Below are positions 18,381 to 30,300 of a stretch of 64,000 bases of DNA, piece after piece (positions within the stretch are counted from its first letter, which is position 1; each line of letters begins with the position of its first letter). The notes under the pieces were generated by a model that ran no database searches, had not been told where the DNA came from, and saw nothing but the letters and a program-made list of their open reading frames with translations. The stretch comes from Streptomyces anulatus. GTDB lineage: Bacteria; Actinomycetota; Actinomycetes; Streptomycetales; Streptomycetaceae. The DNA is taken from the NCBI RefSeq assembly GCF_014650675.1, contig NZ_BMVK01000009.1, positions 62,001 to 126,000 on the forward strand, given 5' to 3'. A program made the translations under genes and the position numbers.

Positions 18381-21300
18381 CGGTTCCTCCATCGTGCTTC
18401 GAGCATGGCTGTCTGTTCGGGGCTGAGCGGGGACAGGCCGTGGGCGGGCCTGTCGGTGGGCCGGTCGGCGGGCCCGGCCGTGGGCTCCGGACCGGGGGGT
18501 GGTGGGGCGTCCGCGGCGAGGTCGGTCAGGGCGCGCTGCCAGCAGTCGGCGAGGTCGTGTGCCGCCCGTTCGTCGAGGGCCGCCGGGGACCAGGTGAGCC
18601 GGGTGTCCAGCAGGGGGCCCTCGGGGGTGTCCCGGGTGAGGGCGTTGATCTCGACCGCGTGCGCCATGGTCAGCGCGTCGTCGATCGCGCCCCCGAGCAC
18701 GCCGGCCCCGGGCGCCGGGGTCCAGGCCGCTCCCCCGCCCGCCGGTGCCGTGCCGAACCGTCCCAGGTAGTTGAACGCGACCAGGGGTGCGCCGGGGTCG
18801 TCCGCCTGCCCCCGTGGAGAGCCCGCCGGGGGCTGCGCCGCGTACCGCAGCAGTCCGTAGCCGATGCCGCTGTCGGGAAGGCGTGCCAGGTGGTCGCGGA
18901 TCCGGGCGAGGGTGTCGCCGGGCCGCTCGGTGGCCGTCGCGGTCAGGCGTACGGGGTAGAGGCTGGTGAACCAGCCGACGGTACGGGAGAGGTCGGCGCC
19001 GTCCTCGATCTGCTGTTCCCGGCCGTGGCCCTCGACATGGGCGGCGAAGTCCACCCCGTCGCGCCCGCTCCACTCGCGTACGGCGCGGGCGAGCGCGGTG
19101 AGCATGAGGTCCTGGACGCGGGCTCCGTGGCGTTCGGCGGCCCCGGTGAGCAGGGTGCGGGTGTGTGCGCCGTCGAGGGTCCGGACCAGGTGGCGGGCGT
19201 CGGCGACCGTGCCCAGGGCGAGCGGCCCGGCAGGGCCGGACGCCGGTGCGGGCAGCCGGTCGGGGGCGGGCGCGGGCAGCCGGTCGGGGGCGGCCAGTAT
19301 CCCTTCCCAGAGCGGCAGTTCGGCGGTGCGCGCGGATGCCTGCCGGCCGAGCGCGTGGGCCCAGCTCCGGAACGAGGTGGTCGCGGGCGGCAGATGCGGG
19401 GCGCGCCCCCGGGAGACGTCGTTCCAGGCCTGGGCGAGGTCGTCGAGCAGGATACGCCAGGAGACGCCGTCGACGGCGAGGTGGTGGACGACGAGGAGCA
19501 GCCTGCCGGGCTCCCCTGCGTTCCCCGGGTAGCTGCGGGCCCGCACCATCAGCCCCTGGGAGGGGTCGAGCCGGGCGGCCAGTTCGTCGACCTCGCGGGC
19601 CAGTGCCTCGGGGCTCGTCCCCGTACCGGGTGGGCCCTCGTCCAGTGCCGGGGCGGGGCCGGCGTCCGGCTCCGGGATCACGAAGGTCCCGGCGTCCAGG
19701 TCGATGCGGGCGCGCAGGACGGCGTGGTGGCGCAGGACCGCGCCCAGCACCTCGGTCGTCGCGGCCGGGGCGATCCCGGGCGGCAGGGTCAGCAGCATGG
19801 ACTGGCTGAACCTGCCGGTGGGGCCGGGCCGTTCGGCGATCCACCGCATGATGGGCGTGAGGGGTGAGGGTCCGGTGTCCGGGAGGGCGGGGGCCCGCGG
19901 ACCGGCCGCCGGGTCCGGCGCCCGGCCGGAGACCAGCGCGGCGAGGGCCCGGACGGAGGTCTGTTCGAAGACCTCGCGCGGGGTGAGACGGAGACCGGCG
20001 GCGCGGGCACGGGCCACCAGCTGCATGGAGAGGATGCTGTCGCCGCCGAGGGTGAAGAAGTTGTCCTCCGCACCCACCGACGGCAGGGCGAGCACCTCGG
20101 CGAAGAGCGCGGCCAGCGTCTCCTCGGCCGGCCCTTCGGGGGCGGTGTCGCCGGTGGCCGCGCCGAAGTCCGGGGCGGGCAGCGCGTCGCGGTCGAGCTT
20201 GCCGTTCGCGGTGACCGGAAGCCCGGGAACGCTCACGAAGGCACTGGGCACCATGTGGTCGGGCAGGACGCGGGCGAGGGCGGTGCGCAGGGCGGCGGTG
20301 TCGATTTCCTCCGCCTCGGGCCGATGGCCGGCGGGGATGCCGGACGGCGCGGCCGGGTCGGTTTCCGCGGCTTCGGCCGGGTACGCCGCCGGGACCAGGT
20401 AGGCGACCAGTCGGCGCGGTCCCGCCGGGTCGTCCTGGCGCAGCACGACGGCCGCCGCGCGGATCTCCGGGCGGGCCTGGAGGGCGGCGACGATCTCGCC
20501 GGGCTCGACGCGGAAGCCCCGGACCTTCACCTGGTCGTCGGCGCGCCCGTGGTAGAGCAGGGAGCCCTCCGGGGTCCGGGACACCAGGTCTCCGGTGCGG
20601 TACATGCGGCTGCCGCGCGGGCCGCCCGGCTCGGCGGTGAAGCGTTCGGCGGTGAGCCGGGGGCGGCCCAGATAGCCCTGGGCGACGCCGGGTCCCGCCA
20701 CGTACAGCTCGCCGGTCCCGCCGGGAGGCACGGGCCGGAGCAGGGTGTCCAGGACATGGGCGCGCACGCCGTGCAGCGGGGTGCCGATGGGCGGGGTCGC
20801 GCCGGGGTCCAGGGGTGCGCTCATGGTGACGCAGGCGGTGGCCTCGGTGGGCCCGTAGGCGTTGACCATGCGGCGGCCGGGGGCCCAGCGGGCGGTCAGC
20901 GGTGCGGTGCACGCCTCGCCGCCGACGATCAGGGTGCGCAGGCAGTCGAGCCCGTCCGGTTCGAGTCCGGTGAGGGCGGTGGGCGGGATCAGGGCGTGGC
21001 TGACGCGGCGCCGCGCGATCGTCTCGCCGAGCAGCGGTCCGGCGAGCGGTCCCGGTTCCGGGACGACGAGGGTGGCGCCGGTCGCCAGGGCCATCAGCGT
21101 CTCCATCACGGAGGCGTCGAACGACGGCGAGGCGAGCTGGAGGACCCGGCTGCCGTCGTCGATGCCCAGCCGTTCCGCCTGGGCGGTGGCGAGGGCGGCG
21201 AGGCCCCGGTGCGGGGTGACCACGCCCTTGGGGCGGCCGGTGGAACCGGAGGTGAAGATGACGTAGGCGGGGTGGTCGGGGGTGACAGCGGGCTGCGGCG

Positions 21301-24300
21301 CGGCAGGCCGGCCCGGCGGTGCCGGCGCGTCCGTGAGCAGCGCCGCCGGGTAGCGGCCGGCGAGCGCCCGGTGGGTGAGGATCCCCGCCGGGCGGGCGTC
21401 CTGGAGCATCCCGGCGATGCGGTCCTCGGGGTAGTCCGGGTCGATGGGCAGATGGGCGGCGCCCGCCTGCTGGACGGCGAGCTGGGCGACGACCAGGTCG
21501 ACCGAGCGCGGCAGGATCACCGCGACGAGCTGCCCCGGACGGATGCCCGCGGTGCGCAGCTCCCCGGCCGACTCCCGTGCTCGCCGGTCCAGTTCGGCGT
21601 ACGTCAGGGTGCCGTCCGGCGCGTCCACGGCCACGGCGTCCGGCCTGCGGTCGCGCTGTTCGGCGACGAGCCGGGCCCAGGTGCGGGCCGCGGGGGCCGG
21701 CGGTCCTGCGCGGTGGGCGGTGAGCGCCGCGTGTTCGGCGTCCGTCAGCGCGTCCAGGGCGGCGATACGGGTGTCCGGGGCGGTGACGAGCACCCGCAGA
21801 AGGTGCTCGACGCGTCCGGCGAGTTCCCGTGCGTGCGCCGGGGTGACGGCCGCCGGGCGGTAGGTGAGGCGCAGGGTGAGCCGTTCGCCGGGCACGGCGG
21901 CGAAGGTCAGCGGGTAGTGGGTGGCGTCCCGGCCCCTGATCTCCGCCAGGCCGAGCCCGGTGGCCTCGGCGAGCGCGGGGACGCCGTCGGCCGGGTAGTT
22001 CTCCAGGGCGGTGAGGGTGTCGAAGAGGACGCCGTGCCCGGCTGCCCGCTGGATGGCGGCCAGGCCCAGGTGGTGGTGCGGCAGCAGCGTGGTGGACTCG
22101 TCCTGGACGCGGGCCGCCAGAGCGGCGAGCGACTCGTCGGGGCGCACCGTGACGCGTACGGGAACGGTGTTGACGAACAGGCCGATCATGTCCGTCACTC
22201 CGGGCACCTCGGCGGGCCGGCCGGAGACGACCGTGCCGAAGACGACGTCGCGCCGTCCTGTGTGGGCGCTCAGCACCAGCCCCCAGGCGGTCCGGGTGAG
22301 GGTGCTCAGGGTCAGTTCCCGTTCCCGCGCGAACGCCGCGAGCCGGGCGGTGAGGTCGGCGTCGACCACCACCGTGTGCTGGTCGGGGAGTTCCTGCTCG
22401 CCGGGGTCGTCGGGGACGAGCCGGGTGGGCTCGGTGACGCCGTCCAGCGCGTCGCGCCAGGCCTCGGCGGCGCCCTGCTGGTCCTGGGCGTCGAGCCAGG
22501 CGCGGTGGAGCGGGTAGTCCGGCGGGGCGGGCAGTTCCCGGTCCGCGTAGGCGTGCAGGAGTTCGCGGACGAGGAGGGGCAACGACCAGCCGTCGAGGAC
22601 CAGATGGTGACCGGTGAGCACGAGTTCGCAGGTTTCCGAGCGGCGGACGAGCGTGGCGCGCAGCAGCGGCGGGGCGGACAGGTCGAAGCGGCGGCGGCGT
22701 TCGTCGTCGGCCCGCCGGACGGCCCGGCGCTCCTGTTCCCTGGGCTTGCGGCGGCGCAGGTCCACCTCGTCGAACTCCGGTTCCGGGTCGGCGTGCACGT
22801 GCTGCGTCCAGCCGTTCCCTTCACCGGTGAACGCGGTGCGCAGCGGTGCGTGGCGGCGGACCACTGTGCGCAGCGCGGTGCGCAGGCGGTCGGTGTCGAG
22901 GTCTTCGGTGAGGCGGATGACGACCTGTACGTGGTAGACGTCGAGCGGGTCGCCGTCGGCGCCCGTGGACCCCGGGCCGTCGTACTGGGAGAGGAACAGC
23001 AGCCCCTCCTGGAGCGGGGTGGGCCGGCCGGGGGCCCCGTCGTCCGGTGCGGCGGGCACGGCACGGGTCGGGGCCGCCGGGGTGGCGCGTTCGGCGACGG
23101 CGAGGAGGCCGGCGACCGTGCGGTGGCGGAAGACGTCCTGGGGGGTGAAGACGAGTCCGGCCTTGCGGGCCGCGCCGACGAGCTGGATGGACAGGATGCT
23201 GTCGCCGCCGAGGGCGAAGAAGCTGTCGTCGACGCCGATGTGCTCGGTCCGCAGGAGTTCGGCGAAGAGGGCGGCGAGGCGCAGCTCCTCGTCCGTGCGG
23301 GGTGCGGTCCGGGTCTCCGGGGAGGTGAGGCGCGGGGCCGGGAGCGCGGCGCGGTCGAGCTTGCCGTTGGCGATGACGGGCAGGGCGGGCAGCGGGATCA
23401 GGGCGGTGGGGACGAGGTGCGCGGGGAGCCGGGCTGCGAGGTGTTCGTCCAGACCTGCGGGCAGCGCGGAGCCGTCTTCCGTCCGGGGAACGACGTAGCC
23501 GATCAGGTGGGTGGCGCCGGTGGCGGTGTCCTCGTGGGCCACCACCGCGGCGGCGGCGATCTCGGGGTGGGCGTCGAGCAAGGCCCGGATCTCGCCGGGC
23601 TCGACGCGCCGGCCGCGCAGCTTGATCTGGTCGTCGACCCGTCCGAGGTGCTCCAGTCTCCCGTCGGCCCGCAGCCGGGCGAGGTCGCCGGTGCGGTAGA
23701 GGCGGCTGCCGGGTGGGCCGTAGGGGTCGGCGACGAAGCGCGTCGCGGTGAGGGCGGCGCGGCGGTGGTAGCCGTACGCCAGTTGGGCTCCCGCGAGATA
23801 CAGCTCGCCCGCCGCGCGGGGCGGGGCCGGGCGCAGCCGTGCGTCCAGGACGAGGGTGGTCGTGTTCCACACCGGGCGGCCGATGGGGATGTGCCCCGAG
23901 GCGACGTCGGCGGCGGTGACGGGGTGGGCGGTGACGTCGACGGCGGCCTCGGTCGGCCCGTAGAGGTTGTGCAGCTCGGCGCCCGGGGCGAGTCGCAGGA
24001 GTCCCCCGGCGGCGGCCGGGGTGAGGGTTTCGCCGCTCGCCAGGACGCGGCGGAGGGGGGCGCAGTCGTCGGGGGTGGCGACTCCGGTGAAGGCGGTGAG
24101 CATCGACGGCACGAAGTGGACGGTGGTGATGCGGTGTTCGCGCAGCAGCCGGGCGAGTGCGGCCGGGTCGCGGTGGTCTTCGGGTCCCGCTGTGACGAGG
24201 GTGGCGCCGGCGAGCAGGGGCCAGAAGAGTTCCCAGACGGATACGTCGAAGGTCGCCGGGGTCTTGAGGAGGACGCGGTCGTCCCCGGTGAGCCGGTAGG

Positions 24301-27300
24301 CGTCCTGGGCCCAGCGGAGCCGGTTGGCGACGGCGCCGTGCGGGACGGAGACGCCCTTGGGGCGGCCGGTGGAGCCGGAGGTGAAGAGGAGGTAGGCGGG
24401 GTCGGCGGGGCGGGGCGTGTCGAGGACGGTGGTGAAGCGGGGCACCTCGTCGGCGGTGACGTCGAGTACCGGCAGGTCGCCGACGGCTTCCTCGGGCAGG
24501 GGTGCGGCGGGGTCCGTGATCAGCAGGACCGCTTCCCCGTCGGCGAGTTGGGAGCTGATGCGCGCGGCCGGCTGGGCGGGGTCGAGCGGCAGGTAGGCGG
24601 CTCCGGCGCGCTGGACGGCGTGGACGGCGAGGACGAGTTCGGCGGAGCGTGGCAGGGCGACGGCCACGGTGTCGCCGCGTCGGACGTCGTGTTCGGCGAG
24701 GAGTCCGGCGAGCCGGTCGGCCTCGGTGTCGAACTCGCCGTAGCTCCAGCTGCGGGCTCCGTCGCGCAGGGCCTCGGCGGCCGGGGTGCGGGCGGCCTGT
24801 TCGCGCACCAGGTCGACGAGGGTGCGCCCGGGCAGCGGAGTGTCGGGGCCGGTCGAGGCGGCGAGCACCCACTGTGTCTCCGCCGGGTCCAGGACGGGCA
24901 CCTGGTCGACGGGGAGGCCGGGGTGGGCGCAGAGCCGGTGGAGCAGGGTGGTCAGCCGGTGGGCGAGGGACTCGACGGTCGGGCGGTCGAAGAGGGCCGT
25001 GCGGTAGTTGAGGGCGGCGCGCAGCCCGTCCGTTCCGGGGTCCTCGACGACGGCGAGGGTCAGGTCGAACTTCGCGGCGCGGGTCTCGACGAGTTCCACT
25101 TCGGCGGTGCCCGGTCCGAAGGGGTGGGTGCGGTGCGGGGCGTTCTGGTGGATCAGGGCGACCTGGAAGAGGGGGTGGCGGGAGAGGGAGCGCTGCGGGG
25201 CGAGGGCGTCGACGAGCCGTTCGAAGGGCAGGTCGCCGTGGTCGAAGGCGTCGAGGTCCACCGCGCGGACCCGGGAGAGGAGTTCGGTGAAGGTGGGGCT
25301 CCCGGAGGTGTCGGTGCGCAGGACCACGGTGTTCGCGACCAGGCCCGGCAGCTCCTCCAGTGCGGGTTCGCCCCGGCCGCTGAGCAGGGTGCCGATCGGC
25401 AGATCGTGGCCCGCCCCGTGCCCGGTGAGCAGGACGGCGAGGGTGGACTGGAGCACCATGAAGAGGGTGGCGCCGCTCTCGCGGGCGATCCGGACGGCGG
25501 CCCGGTGGGCCTCGGCGGGGATGGTGAACTCGACGGAGTCCCCGTGCTCGTCCACGTCCGCGGGCCGGGGCCGGTCCAGGGGCAGGGCGATCTCCTCGGG
25601 GGCCCCGGCGAGCGCGGTGCGCCAGTAGGCCAGCAGCCCGTCCTCCCGGGCGGCGGTCGCGTCCTGGTGCCAGAGGGTGTAGTCGGCGTACTGGAGTACG
25701 GGGGCCCCGGGCGCCGCTTGGTCCGGGTCGAGTTCGGCGGCGTACAGCTGGGCGAGGTCCCGTACGAGGGGCCCGGTGGAGGCCTCGTCGTAGGCGATGT
25801 GGTGCACCACGAGCAGCAGGGCCCGCTCGCCGCCGGGCCCGGTGAGCAGATGCGCACGCAGCGGCGGGCGGTCGGCCAGGTCGCAGGGTTCGGCCGCGAG
25901 CCGCCGCGCCGCGTCCACGGCGCTCTCGCCGTCCAGGAGTGCGGTCGCCAGGGGTACGGGGGCGGCCTCGGGCAGCACCTGCTGGACGGGGCGTCCCTCG
26001 TGCTCGGGGTAGCAGGTGCGCAGGATCTCGTGGCGGCGGGTGAGGGCGGCGAGGGCGCGGCCGAGGGCGTCCTCGTCGAGGGGGCCATGCAGCCGCAGCA
26101 GCAGCGGTACGGCGTAGGTGACGGCGGATCCGCCGAGGCGGTGGAGGAACCACAGCCGGGCCTGGGCGGGCGACAGCGGGAGCGGTCCGGGGCGTTCGGC
26201 GGCCGGCGCGAGGGCGGGGACGCGGGCGTCCGGGGTGCGGGTGAGTCCGGTGAGCCGGGCCGCGAGGGCGGCGACGGTGGGGGCTTCGAAGAGGGCCCGG
26301 ACGGGGACGTCGAGGCCGAGTTCGGCGCGGACGCGTCCGGCGAGGCGGGTGACCAGCAGGGAGTGGCCGCCGAGGGCGAAGAAGTCCTCGTCCACGGCGA
26401 CGGGGGCGCGGCCGAGGACCTCGCCGTAGAGCCGGGCGACGAGGCGCTCCTGCGCGGTACGGGGAGCGCGGCCGGTGCGAGGTCCGTCGGCATCGGCGTC
26501 CGGGAGGGGCAGGGCGGTCCGGTCGAGCTTGCCGTTGGCGGTCAGCGGCAGCCGGTCGAGGCCGACGAAGGCGGTCGGCACCATGTATGCGGGGAGCCGG
26601 GCCGCGCAGGCGGCCCGCAGGTCGTCGGCCGGAATACCGCCGGTCGTGTAGGCGACGAGGCCGGGTCCGGTGGGCAGGTCCTCGCGCAGGAGGACGGCGG
26701 CGGAGCGTGCTCCGCCCGTGTCGCACAGCACGGTCTCGATCTCGGCCGTCTCGATGCGGAACCCGCGCAGCGAGACCTGGCTGTCGGCCCGGCCGAGGTA
26801 GTGGAGCGTACCCTCGCGGGACCAGCGGCCCAGGTCGCCGCTGCGGTACATCCGTGTGCCGGGCGCGCCGAACGGGTCGGCGACGAAGCGTTCGGCGGTC
26901 AGCGGGTGGCGTCCCCGGTAGCCCAGGGAGAGCCCTGCCCCGGCGACGTACAGCTCACCGGTGACGCCGGGCGGCACGGGGCGCAGGTGCCGGTCCAGCA
27001 CATGGATCCGCAGGTCGTCGATGGCCCGGCCGACGGGGCTCACGCCCGGGACGAGCGCCCCGGGGGCGAGGTCGTGGGTGGTGACGTGCACGGTGGTCTC
27101 GGTGATCCCGTACATGTTGACCAGCCGGGGCCCTTCGGGGTCCCGGAGCCAGGGGGCGAGGCGGGCGGGGTCGAGTGCCTCGCCGCCGAGGACGATCAGG
27201 CGCAGGGCGGGCGGGACGCCGGGCGAGCCGGGGGCGGTGAGCGCCTCGGTGAGCTGGTAGCAGGCGGACGGGGTCTGGTTGAGGACGGTGACGCCCTCGT

Positions 27301-30300
27301 GGTGCAGCAGCTCCAGGAACTCGTCCGGGGACCGGGTGACGGCGCCCGGGACGACGACGAGGCGGCCGCCGTGCAGCAGGGCTCCCCACATCTCCCAGAC
27401 GGAGAAGTCGAAGGCGTAGGAGTGGAAGAGGGTCCAGACGTCGTCGGGGCCGAAGGCGTCCTCGGCGGTGGCGTCGAAGAGGCGGGCGAGGTTGCGGCCG
27501 GTGACGACGACGCCCTTGGGGCGGCCGGTGGAGCCCGAGGTGTAGATGAGGTAGGCGGCGTTGTCCTGGCGGGCCGGCCTCGTGCGTTCGGCGTCGGTGA
27601 CCGGCCCGTCCGGCTGCCGCCGCATGCTCCCGGCATGTGGCTCCTCGTCGAGGACGAGCACGGGGGCGGTACAGGTGACGGAGGTGCTGCCGACGGTCGC
27701 GGTGTCGGTGAGGACGAGGGCGGGGACGGCGTCCTGGAGGGTCCAGTCGATGCGGTCCTGGGGGTGGGCGGGGTCGACGGGGACGTACGCGGCTCCGGTC
27801 TTGGCGACGGCGATGACCGCTTCGACGAGCGTCGTGGAGCGGGGCAGCAGCAGGGCGACCCGGTCCTCGGGGCCGACCCCGTACGACATCAGCAGGCGCG
27901 CCGACGCGTTGGTGCGGGCGTCGAGTTCGGCGTAGGTGAGGGTGCCGTCGCGGTCGGTGAGGGCCGGGGCGTCGGGGTGGTCGGCGGCGGCGCGGGCGAA
28001 CCGGTCGAGGACGGAGGGGGTGCCCCGGTGGTCGCCGGTCGGGTTCCAGTGGCGCAGGAGGGTGTCCTCCTCCCCCTCGGTGAGGAGGCCGATGGAGCCG
28101 ATGGGGGTGTCGGGGCGGGCGACCGCGCGGGTCAGGAAGGTCACCAGCCGGTCGGCGAGCGCCCGGACGGTGGTGGCGTCGAAGAGGTCGGCGCTGTAGT
28201 TGATCGCCCCGTCGATGGAGCCGTCGGCGAGGTGGTCGGTGAAGCCGACGATGAGGTCGAACTTCGCGGTGTCCGTCTCCCGCAGGGTGAACGCGGCGTC
28301 GAGACCGGGCGCGGTGAACGGGATCGCGGTGCGGTTCTGGTACGTCAGCATCACCTGGAACAGCGGGTTGGGCGCCCCGCGTTCGGGGTTGAGCTCCTCC
28401 ACGACCCGCTCGAAGGGCAGTTCGGCGTGGTCGAAGGCGTCGAGGTCGACCGCCCTGACCCGGCCGAGGAGTTCACGGAAGGTCGGGTCGCCCGACAGGT
28501 CGGTGCGCAGGACGAGCGTGTTGACGAAGAAGCCGATCAGCTCCTCCGTGCGCCGCTCGCCCCGGCCGGCGGTCGGGACGCCGAGGGGGATGTCGTCCCC
28601 GGCCCCGAGTCCGGCGAGCAGGGCGCACAGTGCGGCCTGGGTCACCATGAACGGGGTCACTCCGGCGCCGGCGGCCAGGGAGCGCAGATCGGACGCGACC
28701 TCGTCGGGGAGGGTGAAGGGGATGAATCCGCCGTGTCCGGTGGGTGTTTCGGGCCGGGGCCGGTCGGTGGGCAGGTCGAGGACGGCGGGTGCGCCGCGCA
28801 GTGTCCGCCGCCAGTAGTCGGCCTGGCCCCGGAGGTGGTCGCCGTCCAGGAGGGTGTGCTGCCAGTGGGCGTAGTCCGTGTAGGCGACGCCGAGCGGCGG
28901 CAGGTCCGGGGGCCCTCCGGCGATTCGGGCCCGATAGGCGGCGGACAGGTCGGTGAGCAGCGGTTCGACGGACCACTCGTCGGCCGCGATGTGGTGGATC
29001 AGCAAGAGGACGGTCGTCCGGTCCGGTTCGGTCAGGACGGTGGCGCGGAAGGGCGGTTCGGCGGCGAGGTCGAAGGGTTCGACGCTGAGCACGCCGAGCA
29101 ACTCCTCGGTCTCCTCCGGGGCTTGGGCGGACCTGAAGTGCACCGCTGCGGGCCGGTCCAGGATGTGCTGGACCGGCGCCCCGTCGGCCTCGGGGAAGAC
29201 GGTGCGCAGCACGGCGTGCCGTTCGGCGAGGTCGCCGATCGCGGCGGCCAGGGCGTCGTGGTCGACCTCGCCGGTGAGGGTCAGGACGAAGGGCAGGTGG
29301 TAGGCGGGGCCGGGCTGGAGCCGGCTCAGGAACCACAGCCGCGCCTGGGCGGGCGAGAGCGGCGACGCCCCTTCGTGGCTTCCGGGTTCGAGTGGGGGCA
29401 GTGCGGTGTCCGGGGTCGCCGGCCGGGCGGCGAGCGCGGCTACGGTCGGGGTGTCGAAGATCTGGCGGACGGAGAACGGGCGGCCGAGGACGTCGGCGGC
29501 CCGCCCCGCCAGTCGGGCGGCGAGCAGGGAGTGGCCGCCCAGGGCGAAGAAGTCGGCTTCCGCGCCCACCTGTTCGAGGCCCAGGAGGTCGGCGAAGAGT
29601 GCGGCGAGCAGTTCCTCGCGCTGTCCGGACGGGGCGCGTCCGGCGGGTGCGGCGGCGGGCCGGGGCGCGGGGAGGGCGGCGCGGTCGAGCTTGCCGTTCG
29701 GGGTGAGCGGGAGGGCGTCGAGCGGCAGGCAGAGGTCCGGGACGAGGTGGCCGGGGAGCACGGCGCGCAGTTCCTCGCGGACCCGGGCGGCGGTGGCGGT
29801 CCGGGTCTCGGGGGAACCGGTGAGCCCGGTGAGGTAGGCCACCAGGCGGGGACCGGATCCTGACGGGTCCTGGTGGGCGACGACGGCCGCGTCCTCGACC
29901 CGGGGGTGGGCGCGGAGTGCGGCGGCCACCTCTCCGGGTTCGATGCGGTGGCCGCGGATCTTCACCTGGTGGTCGGCGCGGCCGACGATCTCCAGGACGC
30001 CGTCGGCGCGCAGCCTGGCGAGGTCGCCGGTGCGGTACATGCGGCTGCCGGGCGGGCCGCAGGGGTCGGCGGTGAAGCGTTCCGCGGTCTGTCCGGGGCG
30101 GCCCAGATAGCCCTGGGCCAGGCCGTCGCCCGCGAGGTAGAGCTCGCCGGTCACTCCGGCGGGCAGCGGGACCAGACCCCGGCCGAGGACCAGGGCGCGG
30201 GTGTTCCACAGCGGTGTGCCGATGTGCGGGGCCTCGGCGTCCGTCGCGTCGAGGGCGCCGGCGGTGGACCAGATGGTGGTCTCGGTGGGCCCGTACAGAT

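Noticed and set aside
18381..20912. Upstream extension of the NRPS B reading frame
   Set aside because: This part overlaps E5 of NRPS A in another frame and its translation is Arg/Pro-rich noise; the GTG at 18380 has a good ribosome binding site.
20255..29863. Long plus-strand open frame opposite NRPS A
   Set aside because: Same reason; its translation has no recognisable motif and overlaps conserved catalytic motifs on the minus strand. The similar frame at 29873-36223 is rejected likewise.
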